Origin: an uncultured Bacteroidota bacterium
Lineage (GTDB): Bacteria > Bacteroidota > Rhodothermia > Rhodothermales > Salinibacteraceae
Direction: 5' to 3'
DNA length: 39,240 bases
NCBI GenBank assembly: GCA_937127285.1
Contig: CAKZLV010000346.1
Coordinates: 1 to 39,240, forward strand
The notes beneath the pieces are model-generated. The model searched no databases, had not been told where the DNA came from, and saw only the letters and a program-made list of their open reading frames with translations. Shown in pieces: positions 35,786 through 39,240 of the stretch. The first letter of the stretch is position 1, and the number at the start of each line of letters is the position of its first letter. Both the position numbers and the translations under genes were made by a program.

Positions 35786-38491
35786 TCACACCTTCTCCGC
35801 TTCGTCGCTGCTTTCATCCTCCGGCGTCGGTGCTCCGTCGCCCCGGGCGCCGTCTCCGCGCGGAGACGGTACGTCCTCGGCGATCTCCTCCGCCCCATCC
35901 CCCGAGTCCGGGGTATGCGGAAGTGACGCCTCCCCGACTTCCTCCTCGGTGACGACGGAGGGGTCGTCCGGGTCGCGGTCGAGCGGCTCGACGACATCGG
36001 ATGCGAGAGCGCCAGCGGGCTCGTCGGGCGCACCCGGCATGTCGCGGTTCTCTCGGTACTCTTCCAGGGTAAAGTCGTCGACCTCGATGTACTGCCGCTT
36101 CGCCTCTTCGGCGCGGTGGACGATTTCGTACTCTTCCTCGGTGATGACGCCCTTCTCGCGGGCTTCGTCCAGGAGCAGGTGCGGCCGCTTCTTCGGCAGG
36201 TCGCCGCTGCGCACGGCGTCCTTGATCGTCTGGCCGACATGGTAGGCCTCGCGGCTCAGGCGGAAGGCCCACTCCATCTGTCCCATCGGCTCGTCCTTGT
36301 CTTCCGGAATGTAGATTCCGTCGGTGAGCCAGTCGCGGGCGCCGCCCATCTCCTGGATCGCCTGTGCAATCTCGCCGCCGAGCGCGTCGCTGGGCATCGA
36401 TCCGATCGCGTTGAAGCGCGACCAGGGGCGGATGACCCCGCGGAAGAGCCAGGTCAGCCCCGGCACCTTCATGTTGGCGAAGAGGCCGTCGAACGCCTCC
36501 TGAATCTGGGCGAAGGCGTAGTGCATTGCCCAGTCGACAAACGGCTTCTGCTCCTCGGGGCGACCCTCCTTCTCGTAACGTGCGAGGACGGCCGTGCCGA
36601 GGTACATCCAGGACAGAACGTCGGCGAAGCGGCCGGTAATTTTCTCCTTTCGCTTCAGCGCCCCGCCCAGGCTTCCCATCGCGAGGTCGGCGAAGAAGGC
36701 GAAGCTCGCCGAGGCCCAACTCAGCTTGCGGTAGTACTTTGCCGTCGGGCCGCTCACCGGCGATCCGGCCAGGAGGCCGCGCGTTAGGCTGAGCCCGAAG
36801 GCGCGGAAGCCGTTTCGGACGACGTGACCGATGTGGCTCCAGAAGGCGCCGTCGAACTTCTTGACGTCCTTCTCCATCAGCGCCTCGATCTCCGTCAGCG
36901 CGTAGGGGTGACACCGAATCGCGCCCTGACCGAAGATCATCATCGTTCGCGTCAGGATGTTGGCGCCCTCAACGGTGATGGAGATCGGCGTTCCGATGTA
37001 GGCATTGGCCAGCAGATTCTTCGGGCCCCGCGAGATCGCATTCCCCGCCAGGATGTCCATCGCGTCGTTGATGGCGTCGCGCTGCATCTCGGTGAAGTTG
37101 TACTTCGCGATTGCCGAGACGACGCTGGGCTTCTCGCCGCTGTCGACCGCGCCGTTCGTATACTTGCGGGCCGCTTCGAGGATGTAGGTAAATCCGGCGA
37201 TTCGGGCGAGCGGCTCCTCGATCCCCTCGAACTTTCCGATCGAGAGGCCGAACTGCTCGCGAATGGCCGCGTGTCCGCCGGCGACGCGGGTAAAGAACTT
37301 GAGTCCGCCCGTCGCCTGCGCCGGGAGCATGATACCGCGACCGGCCGAGAGCGCGTCCATCAGCATCGCCCATCCGCGACCGGCACCCTCCTTCCCGCCA
37401 ATGATGGCGTCGATCGGAAGCTCCACGTCTTCGCCTTCCGTCGGGCAGTTGTAGAACGCGATGCCGAGCGGGTCGTGGCGTCGGCCGAGCTTGACGCCCG
37501 GCGTATCGGTCGGAACCAGCGCGCACGTGATGCCGAGGTCTTCGCCCTTGCCGAGGTAGTTGTTCGGATCCTCCAGCTTAAAGGCCAGGCCGAGAACGCC
37601 GGCGATGGCGGCGAGGGAGATGTAGCGTTTCTCCCAGTTGAGGCGCACCATGAGTTCGCCGTCCTCGTTTTTGAAGACCTCTCCGTGGGAGGTCATAGCT
37701 CCGGCGTCCGAGCCTGCGTTCGGCTCCGTGAGCGCAAAGGCCGGGATGTCTTCCCCTTCCGCAAGACGGGGCAGGTAGTGGTCTTTCTGCTCGTCGGTCC
37801 CGTAGTGAAGCAGGAGCTCCCCCGGACCGAGGGAGTTCGGCACCATCACGGTGATGGAGAGCGGAAGCGAGCGCGTGCCCAGCTTCTGCACGACGGCGCT
37901 GCGTCCTTCCGCGCTGAAGCCGAGCCCGCCGTACTCTTCCGGGATAATGAGGCCGAAGAACCCCTTTTCCTTCATGTAGTCCCAGGCCTCCTCCGGGAGA
38001 TCACCGCGCTGGTGGACGTCCCAGTCGTCAACCATGGCACAGAGCTCCTCGACGGGCCCCTCCAGGAATTCCTTCTCCCGATCGGAGAGCTCCGGGTAGA
38101 GCTGGTCGAGGGACGTCTCGAAGTCGGGCTTTCCGGAGAAGAGCTCCGCGTCCATCCACACCGTCCCGGCGTCGATGGCGGTCTGCTCCGTTTCGGAGAT
38201 CTGCGGGAGGAATTGGAGCGCCTCCATCAGATTCATCACGCCGGCAGACACCAGGCGGCGCAGCGGCGGCAGGTTGAAGAGCACCACCAGCGCGCCGTAC
38301 GGGATCCAGACCCAGAGCGGGGCGCCCGCCCCGTAGAGCCCGGCGGCCCCCGCCACGGCCCAGAGCCAGAGCGGAGCGCCGGTAAAGCCCAGCAGGAAGA
38401 GAACGGCCAGAACCCCGACGACCACGCCGGCCGTCGGCATCTGGGCGAATGCATCAAAGAGCGGAAGAGTCATGGCGAGCCTCGTGCTCAT
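35786..38491 (-). CDS. fadE: acyl-CoA dehydrogenase, FadE type
   Basis: TEQTAIDAGTVWMDAELFSGKPDFETSL...PNSLGPGELLLHYGTDEQKDHYLPRLAEGEDIPAFALTEPNAGSDAGA...SIGKFEGIEEPLARIAG...ITVEGANILTRTMMIFGQGAIRCHPY; start 38491 or 38473. Confidence 0.95.
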   Translation of the reverse strand: MSTRLAMTLPLFDAFAQMPTAGVVVGVLAVLFLLGFTGAPLWLWAVAGAAGLYGAGAPLWVWIPYGALVVLFNLPPLRRLVSAGVMNLMEALQFLPQISETEQTAIDAGTVWMDAELFSGKPDFETSLDQLYPELSDREKEFLEGPVEELCAMVDDWDVHQRGDLPEEAWDYMKEKGFFGLIIPEEYGGLGFSAEGRSAVVQKLGTRSLPLSITVMVPNSLGPGELLLHYGTDEQKDHYLPRLAEGEDIPAFALTEPNAGSDAGAMTSHGEVFKNEDGELMVRLNWEKRYISLAAIAGVLGLAFKLEDPNNYLGKGEDLGITCALVPTDTPGVKLGRRHDPLGIAFYNCPTEGEDVELPIDAIIGGKEGAGRGWAMLMDALSAGRGIMLPAQATGGLKFFTRVAGGHAAIREQFGLSIGKFEGIEEPLARIAGFTYILEAARKYTNGAVDSGEKPSVVSAIAKYNFTEMQRDAINDAMDILAGNAISRGPKNLLANAYIGTPISITVEGANILTRTMMIFGQGAIRCHPYALTEIEALMEKDVKKFDGAFWSHIGHVVRNGFRAFGLSLTRGLLAGSPVSGPTAKYYRKLSWASASFAFFADLAMGSLGGALKRKEKITGRFADVLSWMYLGTAVLARYEKEGRPEEQKPFVDWAMHYAFAQIQEAFDGLFANMKVPGLTWLFRGVIRPWSRFNAIGSMPSDALGGEIAQAIQEMGGARDWLTDGIYIPEDKDEPMGQMEWAFRLSREAYHVGQTIKDAVRSGDLPKKRPHLLLDEAREKGVITEEEYEIVHRAEEAKRQYIEVDDFTLEEYRENRDMPGAPDEPAGALASDVVEPLDRDPDDPSVVTEEEVGEASLPHTPDSGDGAEEIAEDVPSPRGDGARGDGAPTPEDESSDEAEKV

Positions 38492-38644
38492 TGTTGGAAG
38501 GGTCGAACCGGTTGGCCCGGTCGCCGGATACCCACCGGCGTCCCCGGCCGAGCCGGGAAGCGGTTCCAGGTTGTTCGCGCCGGTTGGGGTTGACGGGGCA
38601 TCGGGAGACCTTTGGCTGCCCCGAACGAGCAGGCCCTCCCCGGC

Positions 38645-38661
38645 AGTTAACACCGTTAACC
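38645..38661. promoter_or_regulatory. possible operator GTTAAC-ACC-GTTAAC
   Basis: Two GTTAAC palindromes spaced 3 bp apart, upstream of fadE. Confidence 0.4.
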
Positions 38662-38824
38662 AGGTGCTCCAACGTACGTACCACCGTTATGTTTTGCAAG
38701 ATCTGCACGATCGTGCCGATCTCGATACACGTCCCTCCCGAACACTCGTGCAGATGGAGGGGTCGGTGTATGATGATTGCGCCGGAGGTCGGGGGACGCC
38801 CCGGCGGGACGTCCCCCGCCGTCA

Positions 38825-39240
38825 TCACACCCGCAGGTTTTCGATGATCCCCGCGGCTCCCATGCCCCCGCCGACGCACATCGTGCAGAGGCCGTAGCGG
38901 ACCTCACGGCGGATCATCTCGTGAAGAAGCGTCGCCGTCAGCTTCGCCCCGGTGCAGCCAAGCGGGTGGCCGAGGGCGATCGCTCCACCGTTCACGTTGA
39001 CGATCTCCTCGTCGAGGCCGACCTCCCGGATCACGGCGAGCGATTGTGCGGCGAAGGCCTCGTTGAGCTCCACGAGGCCGATATCATCCACTGACAGACC
39101 CGTCTGCTTCAACGCCTGCGGAATGGCTTCGACCGGGCCGATTCCCATGACTTCGGGAGCGACGCCGGCGACGCTGAATCCGACAAGCCGCGCGATGGGA
39201 TCGACGCCGAGGTCGCCGACCATCCGCTCGCTCATCACGA
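38825..39240 (-). CDS. fadA: acetyl-CoA C-acyltransferase / thiolase (partial, runs off window end)
   Basis: [80 protein letters not shown]. Confidence 0.95.
   Translation of the reverse strand, partial: VMSERMVGDLGVDPIARLVGFSVAGVAPEVMGIGPVEAIPQALKQTGLSVDDIGLVELNEAFAAQSLAVIREVGLDEEIVNVNGGAIALGHPLGCTGAKLTATLLHEMIRREVRYGLCTMCVGGGMGAAGIIENLRV

Noticed and set aside
36824-38593. 589-aa plus ORF
   Set aside because: Antisense shadow of fadE.
38783-38822. GGGGGACG...CGTCCCCC hairpin downstream of the thiolase gene as a terminator
   Set aside because: Stem is convincing but there is no U-run on the minus strand; left as an unassigned inverted repeat.
1-39240. CRISPR arrays, rRNA or tRNA genes
   Set aside because: The repeats seen have short periods (12-17 bp) without spacers, and no tRNA T-arm or rRNA signature was recognised by eye; a tRNAscan/Infernal run would be decisive.

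Overview
High-GC bacterial chromosome window with an acidic proteome. Gene content and the FadE-type acyl-CoA dehydrogenase suggest a Salinibacter/Rhodothermia-like organism; this is inference and no search was run. Most genes are ordinary: carA/carB, TonB-like proteins, deoxynucleoside kinase, OsmC, folK, a secreted EEP nuclease-like lipoprotein, PhoD-like phosphatase, a TRAP substrate-binding protein, UDG-family protein, WYL regulator, DoxX/SnoaL/MarR, PLP decarboxylase, SPOR lipoprotein, deoC, NtrC-type regulator, polyprenyl synthase, MBL hydrolase, hemolysin III, acyl-CoA carboxylase beta, CsbD, protoporphyrinogen oxidase, and an SDR/fadE/thiolase beta-oxidation group. The items most worth a second look are: (i) a phage-type Bet/RecT annealing protein with no phage neighbours; (ii) a minus-strand terminator in the carA leader (attenuator candidate); (iii) two operator systems readable from the sequence, three GTTTG-N5-CRRAC sites near an HTH regulator/membrane-protein pair and TGTTGCAACA palindromes around a MarR/SnoaL/DoxX locus; (iv) a back-to-back pair of degenerate mobile elements, an IS200/IS605-like remnant and a 160-bp MITE with TIRs and a TCA duplication; (v) a recurring pattern of 12-17 bp tandem repeats beside gene 3' ends; (vi) an orphan plus-strand terminator that may end an unannotated small RNA. 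No CRISPR array, rRNA or tRNA was recognised.
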